Virus record (IMG/VR): IMGVR_UViG_3300009428_000062
Location: 1-25,986 of that record
DNA length: 25,986 nucleotides
Origin: a virus
Direction: 5' to 3' (one strand)
Part shown: one piece after another, positions 15,316 through 22,883 of the stretch
How positions within the stretch are numbered: position 1 is the first letter of the stretch
Layout: each line of letters begins with the position of its first letter
Made by a program: the position numbers and the translations under genes
The notes under the pieces: generated by a model
The model's database searches: none
The model's input: the letters and a program-made list of their open reading frames with translations, nothing else
Told to the model about the DNA's origin: nothing

Positions 15316-16165
15316 CAGGTTCAGCCAAGGATATGTATTGAACCATAGGCGGTTCTTTAGCATTAGATACTAATGATGGTAGTTCTTGTAGTGTATCCCA
15401 ACAATCTTTCTTATACTTACAGAAGGTACAGCCTCTAGGTAAAATGTAATTGCCTGAAGGAACTTTACGATACGTTTCAGGTTCAGCTTCGTAGCATCTT
15501 TTAAATGGCTCATCATTCTCTATATAGTTAATTGTGTTTCTTATCTTGTCATTGACTTCATCTAAATTCATATCCTGTGCAGATACATATTTAAAATCTC
15601 CGTTGCCTTTATTTATTACCCACCAACCGCCTACGTCTACACCTAGTCCTTGTGCATAACCTGCAAGTTGAGGTACGTAACCAAAACTATCTTCTTTAGC
15701 TAAAGTTCCATATGATTCAAACTTATTTTTGTAGCTCCAAGGGGATGCAGACTTTATATCATCTACAGTATTTCCTATAGTTAAATCACATTCTCCTTTT
15801 ATTTCTTTATCATCAACTTTTAAAGTAACCTTTGTTGCATCGTTAAATTCTACATTGGCTTCTCTCAGTAAACCTTTAAAGACTGCTTCTACTAAATCTC
15901 CTAATACCATGTTCATTAGGAAATTAGACGGAAAAGGTTCAGCTATCTCAGGTTTGTTTTTATCATACCATAGTTGGCATGTAGGTCTACCTAAGTTTGA
16001 CATTCGTAATCTGAAGTCTCCTCTAGGTGGACCTGCAAACTGGCGTTTTAGTGCCGACTTAATATCAGAAGCTATATTATCTAAGTTAGCCTCAGATATA
16101 GTTCCTTTGCCTTTTACAGCCCGACTTAAGTACGCTCTAACCGCCAGTTCAGCAGGATGGTTCAT
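15305..16165 (-). CDS. PD-(D/E)XK exonuclease of the RecB/Cas4/AddB type with probable 4Fe-4S cysteines (286 aa)
   Basis: Motifs in order: a GDLVEAVFKGLL helix (Asp90/Glu93, the G/H-x-x-E motif), GECDLTIG (Asp127), VDDIKS (Asp136, Lys138) and the PQLAGYAQGLG helix (Gln166, Tyr170, the QxxxY motif). Cys63, Cys246, Cys249 and Cys255 have the separated C...C-x2-C-x5-C pattern that holds a 4Fe-4S cluster in AddB and Cas4. The predicted enzyme is a metal-dependent DNA exonuclease for recombination, the functional place of T7 gp6. It starts at an ATG with AAGGAG nine bases upstream, four bases after the ssDNA-binding-like gene, and its end overlaps endonuclease I. Whether it degrades 5' or 3' ends cannot be read from sequence. 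Confidence 0.88.
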   Translation of the reverse strand: MNHPAELAVRAYLSRAVKGKGTISEANLDNIASDIKSALKRQFAGPPRGDFRLRMSNLGRPTCQLWYDKNKPEIAEPFPSNFLMNMVLGDLVEAVFKGLLREANVEFNDATKVTLKVDDKEIKGECDLTIGNTVDDIKSASPWSYKNKFESYGTLAKEDSFGYVPQLAGYAQGLGVDVGGWWVINKGNGDFKYVSAQDMNLDEVNDKIRNTINYIENDEPFKRCYEAEPETYRKVPSGNYILPRGCTFCKYKKDCWDTLQELPSLVSNAKEPPMVQYISLAEPDGV

Positions 16166-16169
16166 ACCA

Positions 16170-17093
16170 TTATACTCCTTCTAGTTCATCTGTATCTATG
16201 AATTGGTCTATCAAACCTTTATCATCATCGGACATTTTATCCTTTGAGTTGGTGTGGTGCGTGTCAGACACCCAAGTATTAAATGCAGCAATCCAATCCA
16301 GAAAGTTTTGTAAGGTTACTTGGTCATCGACTGTTATATCAATAGACTTGCTATCTAATTTAGCAGTAATGACAAAGTATGTGCCACCCGATATCTTATC
16401 TTTTTCTTCAGTAGAGAAGTCAATAAGATGTTGGATAGGTAAGTGTTGCATAGATGCGAGTTTGTTAAAAGGCTCACCCATATTTTTAAAGGATACCTTA
16501 CTATCTGTCTCAAATAAAACAGGCATCTCAAAATCATCTACTGGAGAACCTATAGCATCCGTAGCATCTTTAACTACTGCAATACCGAAGATATGTCTCT
16601 GTCGTTTAATTTGAGAGTATATAGCTTTAGTTTTTTCAGGTAGAGAACTATAGTCCTGTATGTAACCTGCTGTTTTACCACAGTTAAATCCACCTGATGT
16701 ATCCATCAAGTCATTGTTTAAGCTATCGGACAGTACAGTTTTTATATACTCTCCTCTTTTGCCTGTATCCGCAGACTTCTTAGGGTCAAAGGATTGAAAC
16801 CTTTGGTAAGACTGTCGTTGCATAAAAGGTCTAAGAGAAAGAGTAGGCATGTATATCTCTTCGCCATCCGTCTTGCGAATAACTAAAGAACCCGCAGGAA
16901 CAACTTCCATTTTTACTTTCTTACCATTTACATCCTGTGTACCCATGATAGCTTCTCGTAATACTTTAACTCTAGCTAATTGAGAAGTCTTCTTATCCGT
17001 TCCAGAGTTAGTAGGTGCAGTCGCAACTCCCATAACTTTAGCCATGTCTGCAAAGTTTATAGAGCCGTTAGATGTTATTAATTCATTACTCAT
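16170..17093 (-). CDS. Probable ssDNA-binding protein, gp2.5-like in position (307 aa)
   Basis: The ATG at 17093 follows the polymerase stop by two bases and has AGGA about nine bases upstream, inside the end of the polymerase gene; a frame-extending ATG at 17120 is less likely. The middle of the protein has alternating beta strands and many Ser/Thr/Lys/aromatic residues (LRPFMQRQSYQRFQSFDP; a lone Cys in GGFNCGKTAGYIQDY). The last 20 residues are very acidic (SDDDKGLIDQFIDTDELEGV), as in SSB and T7 gp2.5, where the tail recruits polymerase and primase-helicase. Its position between polymerase and exonuclease matches a replication accessory. No sequence family was firmly recognised, so the call rests on tail, composition and context. 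Confidence 0.6.
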   Translation of the reverse strand: MSNELITSNGSINFADMAKVMGVATAPTNSGTDKKTSQLARVKVLREAIMGTQDVNGKKVKMEVVPAGSLVIRKTDGEEIYMPTLSLRPFMQRQSYQRFQSFDPKKSADTGKRGEYIKTVLSDSLNNDLMDTSGGFNCGKTAGYIQDYSSLPEKTKAIYSQIKRQRHIFGIAVVKDATDAIGSPVDDFEMPVLFETDSKVSFKNMGEPFNKLASMQHLPIQHLIDFSTEEKDKISGGTYFVITAKLDSKSIDITVDDQVTLQNFLDWIAAFNTWVSDTHHTNSKDKMSDDDKGLIDQFIDTDELEGV

Positions 17094-17095
17094 AT

Positions 17096-19141
17096 TTATA
17101 CGTCCTTTGTTTCTAGCCAATTTGGTCCTATCTTGGCTTCTAATAATAATGGTACGTTGAAGTCTACCCCATAGTACTCGTTAATTAGGTCGTGCAGATT
17201 TTCATTCAAAGTATTTACTGCTGCTATCACCTGTTGCTCTTCATTAGGGTGGACATCTACCACAATCGAATCATGTACCGTGTTTACCAGACAACTATAG
17301 TTGTTGTCAAGAAGTTTTTCAAACTCTAGTAAAACTATTGGAACAATGTCTCCTGTTGCAAATCCTTGCACAGGATAATTTTTTATCATAGTGAAGTTAG
17401 TTACGCTTCCATTGGCTCTCCTTTTCATATTTTCAAATTCATATTGTCTTCCAGAAGGTGTCTGTATTCTGCCTGTATTAATAGCTTCAGTAGCTAATCG
17501 ACTATGCCATTTACCTATGCCACTATACTTAGTTGTGAACTGTTTGTAGTAAGAAGCTTCAGCAGGTGTTCTACCATAACCACTAGCTCCGTACAAAGGA
17601 GCAAATGTATGAGCCTTAGCTTCTTGTCTAGACGTAGGTTGCCCTGCATCTGAGATAACCTTAGCAGTGTAAGCGTGGACATCAAAGCCTGTAGACACTT
17701 CCTTCATAGCTACTTCGTCTTGACCTAAGAATGCAGCGACTCTAAATTCTAACTGAGCAAAGTCAGCTTCCATTATTTGACCGCCTTCCCATCTGGATAC
17801 AAATACTTTCTTTACAGGAAACGTACCGCCTCTAGGCATGTTCTGCATGTTAGGATTACGTCCACTGAATCTACCTGTAGATGTAATGTGCTGAGTCAAT
17901 CCTACGTGCAAGAAGTTATCCTCTTTGGTAAATATATCTATAGATTTAATATACGTATTAAGATAAGTTTCAAGTGCTGAAAGTCTTCTCAAGTTCTTTA
18001 AAAAGTCTCGTTGCATAGTCAAGCCTTTACCGTTAGCTAATGTTTCTAGTTTTTCTATGTTTCCTTTTGATGTTGAGAATCCACCTGCGGATACCCAATT
18101 CTTGCTAGGTGCGGTAAAGCGTAAACCTGCCACACGATTAGTATCAACAAGATAATAGCCAGTTGCATCGCAAGACTTGCACTTCGTAGGCTTTTTAAAT
18201 AGTGAGCCGTCCTTCCTTCTTTTGTGAACATATTTATTTCCTTTACATTCATCACACATGTAAGCTTTAGTCTTGTACATAATCTGCATATTAACATCAA
18301 CAGACTTTTTAAACTCTGCGTCTGTAGAAGTATGCTCAAACAACTCTTCGCCCCATATATGTTTGTCTATTACCTTTCTACTAAATATAAGTTGAGATAC
18401 TTGCTCTGGTGAATTAAGATTGATAGGTGTGTCACCCATGAGTTCTTTAGTTGTTTTCTCTAAAGAATTTAGTATATCATTCCTTTCTTTTTCAAACTCA
18501 TCTCTTACTTCGTATAAGGTTTCTCGATTTACTTTCAAACCATTCATATACATTTTAGTTAAGGCTCTGCATACTTCGTTTGTAATCTTGAGTACATTAC
18601 ACAGTGAATGATTCTCTTGGTCTTTGTATCGTTTATCTAAAGCTAAGAACAGTGCTCTAGTTACAAATATATCCGCATCTAAGTACTCACTTAGTTCTGC
18701 ATGAGGTATATCTTTTGTGTTGTATCCTTTCTTGAAATACTCTTTAAGAGTGTCTTGTTTCTTGTATGGTAGCTTATACCTTTCAGCACAAGCCTCTAAA
18801 GACAAAGGTTTCTTAATTCCTCTGCATAGTATATACTCAGATAACATTGTATCATATATGTCACCATCGTATTTAAAACCACAAGACCATAGCCATTGCA
18901 AATCATGTTGAGCATTGTGCATAATAAGTAATGTAGTCTTATCTAATGTCTCCTGCAAACTATGAGGTAAGTCAGGAGTAGCTGTATCGGAGTGGTCGTA
19001 TGTATATATAGTCGGGTGCTCATCACTGTCAACATCAGCTAGACCAACCATAGTTAAAGAGTTCTGTGGTTCAAAAGGGTCTAAGTGTAACTTGCCCCCT
19101 CTTGTTGTTGTAGTATTTTCTACGTCTAAAGCTAATCTCAT
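17096..19141 (-). CDS. Family A DNA polymerase with internal DnaJ-like zinc finger (681 aa)
   Basis: Replicative polymerase with proofreading. The 3'-5' exonuclease domain has D6/E8 (ALDVEN), HNAQHD (Asp80) and YLDADIF (Asp157). Residues 241-252 carry the thumb motif N-L-N-S-P-E-Q-V-S-Q-L-I. Four cysteines follow at 296/299 (CDECKGNKY) and 321/324 (CKSCDATGYY), spaced as CxxCxGx...CxxCxxTGY like the DnaJ central zinc domain, and inserted before the STSKGNIEKL helix. The polymerase motifs are complete: A (Asp460 in DFAQLEFR), B (Arg505, Lys509, Phe513, Tyr517) and C (His623-Asp624). Phe513 aligns with E. coli Pol I Phe762. This polymerase-plus-DnaJ-finger layout is the feature I associate with HMO-2011. 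The start has AGAGG about ten bases upstream, 21 bases after the helicase stop. Confidence 0.96.
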   Translation of the reverse strand: MRLALDVENTTTTRGGKLHLDPFEPQNSLTMVGLADVDSDEHPTIYTYDHSDTATPDLPHSLQETLDKTTLLIMHNAQHDLQWLWSCGFKYDGDIYDTMLSEYILCRGIKKPLSLEACAERYKLPYKKQDTLKEYFKKGYNTKDIPHAELSEYLDADIFVTRALFLALDKRYKDQENHSLCNVLKITNEVCRALTKMYMNGLKVNRETLYEVRDEFEKERNDILNSLEKTTKELMGDTPINLNSPEQVSQLIFSRKVIDKHIWGEELFEHTSTDAEFKKSVDVNMQIMYKTKAYMCDECKGNKYVHKRRKDGSLFKKPTKCKSCDATGYYLVDTNRVAGLRFTAPSKNWVSAGGFSTSKGNIEKLETLANGKGLTMQRDFLKNLRRLSALETYLNTYIKSIDIFTKEDNFLHVGLTQHITSTGRFSGRNPNMQNMPRGGTFPVKKVFVSRWEGGQIMEADFAQLEFRVAAFLGQDEVAMKEVSTGFDVHAYTAKVISDAGQPTSRQEAKAHTFAPLYGASGYGRTPAEASYYKQFTTKYSGIGKWHSRLATEAINTGRIQTPSGRQYEFENMKRRANGSVTNFTMIKNYPVQGFATGDIVPIVLLEFEKLLDNNYSCLVNTVHDSIVVDVHPNEEQQVIAAVNTLNENLHDLINEYYGVDFNVPLLLEAKIGPNWLETKDV

Positions 19142-19162
19142 TGTGTGGTGTACCTCTCTATT

Positions 19163-20389
19163 TTATGCAGTGTATCTAGATATAGCACCGTCTAATACTA
19201 CATTCATACTACCATGCCAACCGCCTGTCAACTTATTTTTAGCTATAACTAAATATCGTACAGGGCTATCCTCTTCTTGTCCTTCTACAGGAGCGTTCTT
19301 ACCGATAAGAATCATAAGGTCAGCTTCCGCTGCTTTACCTGTTTTAGAACCTTCAAGCATAGATTGATTCAAGCTCTGAGCTTTACCTTCCGCTTCAGCA
19401 GATAGTTGACTCATCCAGAAGATAGCACAGTTGTGTTGTTTCGCTATGTTTCTAGCGTAGATAGCTGCATCTTTCAAGTATACGTCAGACTTGTCTCCTG
19501 TACGAGCAGCAAACTTGTCACCCATATCCATGACCACAACATCAGGACTGTAAGTCTTTACCACCTGTTCAACCCAAGCTAAGTCTTTGCCAGTACAATC
19601 TTTGATATGTAAGTTGCCACGAATCTTTTCATATAGCATACCTGCTTTGGCAGGATTATTCTTTACATCCATCAAAGACATTCCTGTAGCTGCACTGAGA
19701 TACCTAGCTCCAACTCTGTGATATGCTTCCTCGTTGAGAAGCACTAAACACTTAGCTCCTTGATGAGCAAAACCTTCTGGACCTGCAATCAAACTAGCGT
19801 GAAAGCTAGTCTTACCTGTATTAGGTCTAGCTCCTACTATAACTAAGTGACCGCCATTGATACCTTCAATACGTCCAGACAATGTAGGAATGTTGAACTT
19901 CCATTGAGCTTCCAAGTCATTGAGTTGCAATAGTGTATCTACAGAGATGTCTTCCCAATTAACTTTCATGTTCGGTAAGAAGTCATCGTTGTAAGACTCA
20001 ATCATTCTACGCAATGGCTCTAATGAGTTAGCTTCACCATTGACGTAATCAAATCCGATGTTCGCTATGTCCTCACCTATGCTTTGTCTGAATAAACTAG
20101 ATAGTACATCTTGAGCTATCTCTTTCGTCATAGGTTGTTCTTTCTGTAGCTGATAGAACAGGTTCTTATACATCTGCTTGTTGGCAGTTGTAATGGTCGT
20201 GTTGTTCGTCAAGAAGATAGCTTCTAGTTCTTCAGGTGTAAGAGTACGCTCATACTTATCCATAGCGTAATCTATAGTTTGTTTAAGCTTCCGTACATCC
20301 TTAGAGAATAGTTTGTCAGGACAGCGACTGCCTTTGTGGTCTTCGTAAAAGTCTCTGTCCATCAAAGACCGTAATAGTGATAGTTCCAT
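19163..20389 (-). CDS. Replicative DNA helicase, DnaB/T7 gp4 helicase-domain type (408 aa)
   Basis: RecA-fold hexameric helicase: Walker A GARPNTGKTS (residues 186-195), a LLNEE stretch after it, Walker B VVVMD (Asp288) and the SQLS motif (Gln328) typical of motif H3. Near the end are SKTGKAAEADLMI and IAKNKLTG with the Lys/Arg-finger region. The N-terminal 150 residues are helical and lack a primase zinc finger or Toprim, so primase function is in the separate gene at 21964-22773. The ATG at 20389, just after the ThyX stop, is preferred over the overlapping ATG at 20401 because GAAGGA abuts the latter directly. It should unwind the fork ahead of the family A polymerase. Confidence 0.92.
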   Translation of the reverse strand: MELSLLRSLMDRDFYEDHKGSRCPDKLFSKDVRKLKQTIDYAMDKYERTLTPEELEAIFLTNNTTITTANKQMYKNLFYQLQKEQPMTKEIAQDVLSSLFRQSIGEDIANIGFDYVNGEANSLEPLRRMIESYNDDFLPNMKVNWEDISVDTLLQLNDLEAQWKFNIPTLSGRIEGINGGHLVIVGARPNTGKTSFHASLIAGPEGFAHQGAKCLVLLNEEAYHRVGARYLSAATGMSLMDVKNNPAKAGMLYEKIRGNLHIKDCTGKDLAWVEQVVKTYSPDVVVMDMGDKFAARTGDKSDVYLKDAAIYARNIAKQHNCAIFWMSQLSAEAEGKAQSLNQSMLEGSKTGKAAEADLMILIGKNAPVEGQEEDSPVRYLVIAKNKLTGGWHGSMNVVLDGAISRYTA

Positions 20390-20390
20390 A

Positions 20391-21053
20391 TTATTTATCA
20401 TCCTTCATTAAATATTTCCAAGATACAGGAAACAATCGTTCCATCTCATCATTTACTTGGTCAGCAACCATTTTAGTTTCTACTTGTGCATCACCTGCAC
20501 ATCTTAGTCTGCACATGTCAGCAAATGCATCAAGGCTACCTGACCAAAACCATTCAGTCAAGTGGCTAATAGGCAACACCATACGAGCTTGCTCTTCACA
20601 TATACCTAGTTCTAATAGCTTACTGTACGATGCCATAGCTTCTGCTATTACTGCATTGTGATGAAAAGAAGCCAAGCTTTGAGTAGCTTCATCTTGAATT
20701 ACATCACCACTACCTTGCTTCTTGTCCTTAGTTTGTGAACGCCAGATAGCGGTATCAGGGTCATCCATACTAGGTCTATACCAATTAGGTCTGGTGTCTA
20801 CGTAGCGTCTACTGATTTCATTCCATCGTAAAAACTTGTGCTTCACTAATTGTCTAGCTACAAAGATTGGAGCTTGAACTTTGAATGAAGCAAAGCAATG
20901 ACCGAAAGGTGACATATGTTTATGCTTCGCTAGATACGCAATGAGTTTTGCATCTGCATCTATAAATGTTTTCTTATTTACATTAAAACTAACTCTAGCT
21001 GCATTGACTACAGTTAAGTCATTACCCATGTAATTTATTAGTTGTACTTTCAT
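20391..21053 (-). CDS. thyX: Flavin-dependent thymidylate synthase ThyX (220 aa)
   Basis: It makes dTMP from dUMP with methylenetetrahydrofolate, FAD and NADPH. The ThyX signature is present as K71-H72-K73-x7-S81-x-R83 in VKHKFLRWNEISRRYVD, so the usual RHR triad reads KHK while the downstream Ser and Arg are kept. HMSPFGHCFASFKV upstream and FLP/LP-type ending helices (ARMVLPISHLTEWFWSGSL) fit the family, as does the length of about 220. The start overlaps the upstream stop as ATGA. It works with NrdJ to supply thymidine for an AT-rich genome. Confidence 0.94.
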   Translation of the reverse strand: MKVQLINYMGNDLTVVNAARVSFNVNKKTFIDADAKLIAYLAKHKHMSPFGHCFASFKVQAPIFVARQLVKHKFLRWNEISRRYVDTRPNWYRPSMDDPDTAIWRSQTKDKKQGSGDVIQDEATQSLASFHHNAVIAEAMASYSKLLELGICEEQARMVLPISHLTEWFWSGSLDAFADMCRLRCAGDAQVETKMVADQVNDEMERLFPVSWKYLMKDDK

Positions 21054-21955
21054 ACGTGTGTTTCCTTATTTTCTAAATGCCTTATTTTGTTTTTGTAATA
21101 TTCTTGCATATCTTCATCGGGTTTTTCTTCAGTATACTTATTTAACTGAGATAAAAAGTATTCTTTTTTTTCTTCATCCCATTGTTTTTGTTTTTCTAAA
21201 TACTCTTTGTTATATTTATTAAAAAATCTTTCCGTAAAATCTTTTATTCCTTTGCTGTTGTAGTGCATATCCATGCTTTTACTTTTAGGAGACCACTTAC
21301 CTGTAGTCCAATAGTAGGTATAACATTTTCCAACTTCGTTTATTAAGTTAAACATAGTTGCACCTTCTTTGTATTCATGTTCGATACTATTTTCATTTAA
21401 AAAATCTATTACAAACTCCAGAGTTTCATTCGTATCTCTTCTAAATATATTTTCTCCTTTGCTGTTTTTTCTTACAAAAATCCACTCACTTTTACTTTTT
21501 GTTTTATCTATTTTAGTTTCTTCTAATATTCTTTTATTGATTCTTTCCTTCCAACTTTTTTGTTTAGGAGATAGCTTTCTTTTATTTTTTGTTTGCAATA
21601 AAAAAGAATAATCATGCTCGTATAAATAACCTAACTCATTTGCGTATTCTATTAGGTCTTTGTTAGGGTTAGCGTCTATTTTCTTAGCTATTCGTTTTAA
21701 ACCCTCAAAAATATTACCTGTATCTATATCCATAAATTTATTTACGCAGACATTACCTACATAGGTTTCATTACTGTTTAATGTATTCTTTATGTAACAT
21801 AGTTCTTTTATAGGATGATTGCATGGGCATCTATTCCAATCGTCATCTACTTCTACTCTTGATAGTTTCCATTCTAGTTTTGCTTTATTAAAATCATTAG
21901 ACTCAGATAAAGGCAAAATATGTTTCTTTAATGTTTCAATATTATGATGTTCCAT
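21050..21955 (-). CDS. Unrecognised Cys-knuckle, Lys/Asn-rich protein between primase and ThyX (301 aa)
   Basis: The start has AGAGGAAAAC before the ATG. Residues 43-74 hold Cys43-x-Cys45-x-His47, Cys53 and Cys70 in a pattern C-x-C-x-H-P-I...C-x-I-x-N...V-G-N-x-C...F. I have seen this pattern in scattered phage and large-virus proteins of unknown role; it looks like a small zinc-binding module. The middle is very Lys/Glu/Asn-rich, with a LSPKQKSWKERI helix. Residues about 200-255 have an aromatic stretch (CYTYYWTTGKWSP, then HYNSKGIKDFTERFF), and the end is a charged coiled coil. Base composition is visibly more AT-rich, with longer T/A runs, than the replication genes on both sides, which suggests a later insertion. 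DNA binding is plausible but unproven. Confidence 0.75.
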   Translation of the reverse strand: MEHHNIETLKKHILPLSESNDFNKAKLEWKLSRVEVDDDWNRCPCNHPIKELCYIKNTLNSNETYVGNVCVNKFMDIDTGNIFEGLKRIAKKIDANPNKDLIEYANELGYLYEHDYSFLLQTKNKRKLSPKQKSWKERINKRILEETKIDKTKSKSEWIFVRKNSKGENIFRRDTNETLEFVIDFLNENSIEHEYKEGATMFNLINEVGKCYTYYWTTGKWSPKSKSMDMHYNSKGIKDFTERFFNKYNKEYLEKQKQWDEEKKEYFLSQLNKYTEEKPDEDMQEYYKNKIRHLENKETHV

Positions 21956-21963
21956 GTTTTCCT

Positions 21964-22773
21964 CTATACAGATGTTATTCTATTCATATTAATTAAACCA
22001 TCTAGACGTTTCAAGTCTACATAGTTTTTGTATTTAATGTCATCCTGCAAAGACATAGCGTGAACTATAGACTGAGTAGCTCGTAGTTCTTTAGTCAATG
22101 ACAATGTTTTGTTTTTAGCATCAGGGTCAAGAGCTACAATAACTTTGTGGTACTTACATAACTCTTGTCGGCTTTTACTAGATAAGGATGTGCCTAGCAA
22201 CGCAAAGCCAGTAGCATCCATGTTCTCAGAGATAGCAATTGCACTGATGACATCTTCTACGACTACAGCACAGTATGTATTGTCTGTCTTAGATGATAGG
22301 AAGAAGTCTGCCTTACCACTGTAGCGTAGCCACTTAGGTTGCTTGCCAGTTAGGGAACGCCCAACAGCATCTAATACCATACCGTTACGACTACGGATAG
22401 GGAATACGGCTCGTTCATCTTTTACATCGTAAAGTAAATACGTATCCTGTAGATTCCATTTGTCTATAAACTTATGCATAAACTTGTTATCTATATCGTG
22501 AGATACATATTCAGGGAATACAAACTTCTGTGGCTCTTGCGTAGATACAGCAAGGTTATTCTTTTTATTTAATATAGTAGCTATATCTTCCTTAGAATAA
22601 CCAGAACGTACTGCACCCTTTGTACCACAACCTAGTTTGTAACAGTTAAATATAGTAGACCCATCCATCTTAATAGCTGTAAAAGTTTTCTTACCTCTAC
22701 AGGAAGGACAATCAATGCGTACACTTTCTGCTTCATTTAATGCTAAGTCATCTATAAATTGTTTAATATTCAT
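21964..22773 (-). CDS. DNA primase with zinc finger and Toprim domain (269 aa)
   Basis: The zinc-binding domain is at the N-terminus: Cys22-x2-Cys25 and Cys44-x4-Cys49. A Toprim domain follows with VVVEDVISAIA (Glu173) and VIVALDPDAKN (Asp216, Asp218). This corresponds to the primase half of T7 gp4, making RNA primers for lagging-strand synthesis; here it is a stand-alone gene, with the helicase encoded two genes further on. After Asp218 only about 50 residues remain, and no helicase motifs. The start is the first ATG after the 108-bp intergenic region, with only a weak GGAA upstream. It is the first gene of the replication run if a promoter lies in that region. Confidence 0.9.
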   Translation of the reverse strand: MNIKQFIDDLALNEAESVRIDCPSCRGKKTFTAIKMDGSTIFNCYKLGCGTKGAVRSGYSKEDIATILNKKNNLAVSTQEPQKFVFPEYVSHDIDNKFMHKFIDKWNLQDTYLLYDVKDERAVFPIRSRNGMVLDAVGRSLTGKQPKWLRYSGKADFFLSSKTDNTYCAVVVEDVISAIAISENMDATGFALLGTSLSSKSRQELCKYHKVIVALDPDAKNKTLSLTKELRATQSIVHAMSLQDDIKYKNYVDLKRLDGLINMNRITSV

Positions 22774-22803
22774 TTTATGTTTTCCATTTAATGTGTTTTA
22801 AAA

Positions 22804-22816
22804 ACCCTTACAGGGT
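22804..22816 (-). terminator. Short hairpin with T-run between integrase and primase
   Basis: Read on the - strand, ACCCT-GTA-AGGGT is a perfect 5-bp stem with a 3-base loop followed by TTTTTAAAA. It has terminator form but is short. It overlaps the edge of the candidate -10 element, so only one of the two readings may be right. Confidence 0.4.
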
Positions 22817-22844
22817 GTATCGTTTATAAATTTAGTATTGTCAA
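22816..22844 (-). promoter_or_regulatory. Candidate sigma-70-like promoter for the primase/replication genes
   Basis: On the - strand a perfect TTGACA (22844-22839) is followed after 17 bases by GATACA (22821-22816), three of six matches to TATAAT. It lies in the only sizeable gap in the - strand block, upstream of the primase. A separate TATAAT at 22851-22846 has no -35 partner. In so AT-rich a region such matches arise by chance, so this is tentative. Confidence 0.3.
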
Positions 22845-22868
22845 TATTATAACCTTTCTTTTTTATAA

Positions 22869-22883
22869 AAGTGTTGCACACTT
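22869..22883 (-). terminator. Hairpin at the integrase stop codon
   Basis: AAGTGT-GCA-ACACTT on the - strand is a perfect 6-bp stem with a 3-base loop and starts inside the integrase TAA stop. It is followed by TTATAAAAAA, a short and interrupted T-run. It may attenuate transcription leaving the integrase gene. Confidence 0.45.

Larger units (their letters stand above)
22774..22881. other. 108-bp intergenic region beside the integrase; possible site of attP
   Basis: This is the largest gap in the - strand block. It holds two small hairpins, promoter-like hexamers and several AT-rich palindromic pieces (TTTTATAAAA at 22861-22870). Phage attP sites often sit next to the integrase gene, so this is the first place to look. 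I see no tRNA 3'-end-like sequence and no clear paired arm-type repeats, so attP here is a guess. Confidence 0.25.

Noticed and set aside
21369-21611. + strand frame of 80 aa, Leu/Phe/Ser-rich
   Set aside because: Product of reading the Lys/Asn-rich 301-aa gene backwards; no start signal.
22774-22881. tRNA gene or tRNA 3'-end copy as attP core beside the integrase
   Set aside because: No GGTTCGA-type T-loop or acceptor-like stem on either strand.
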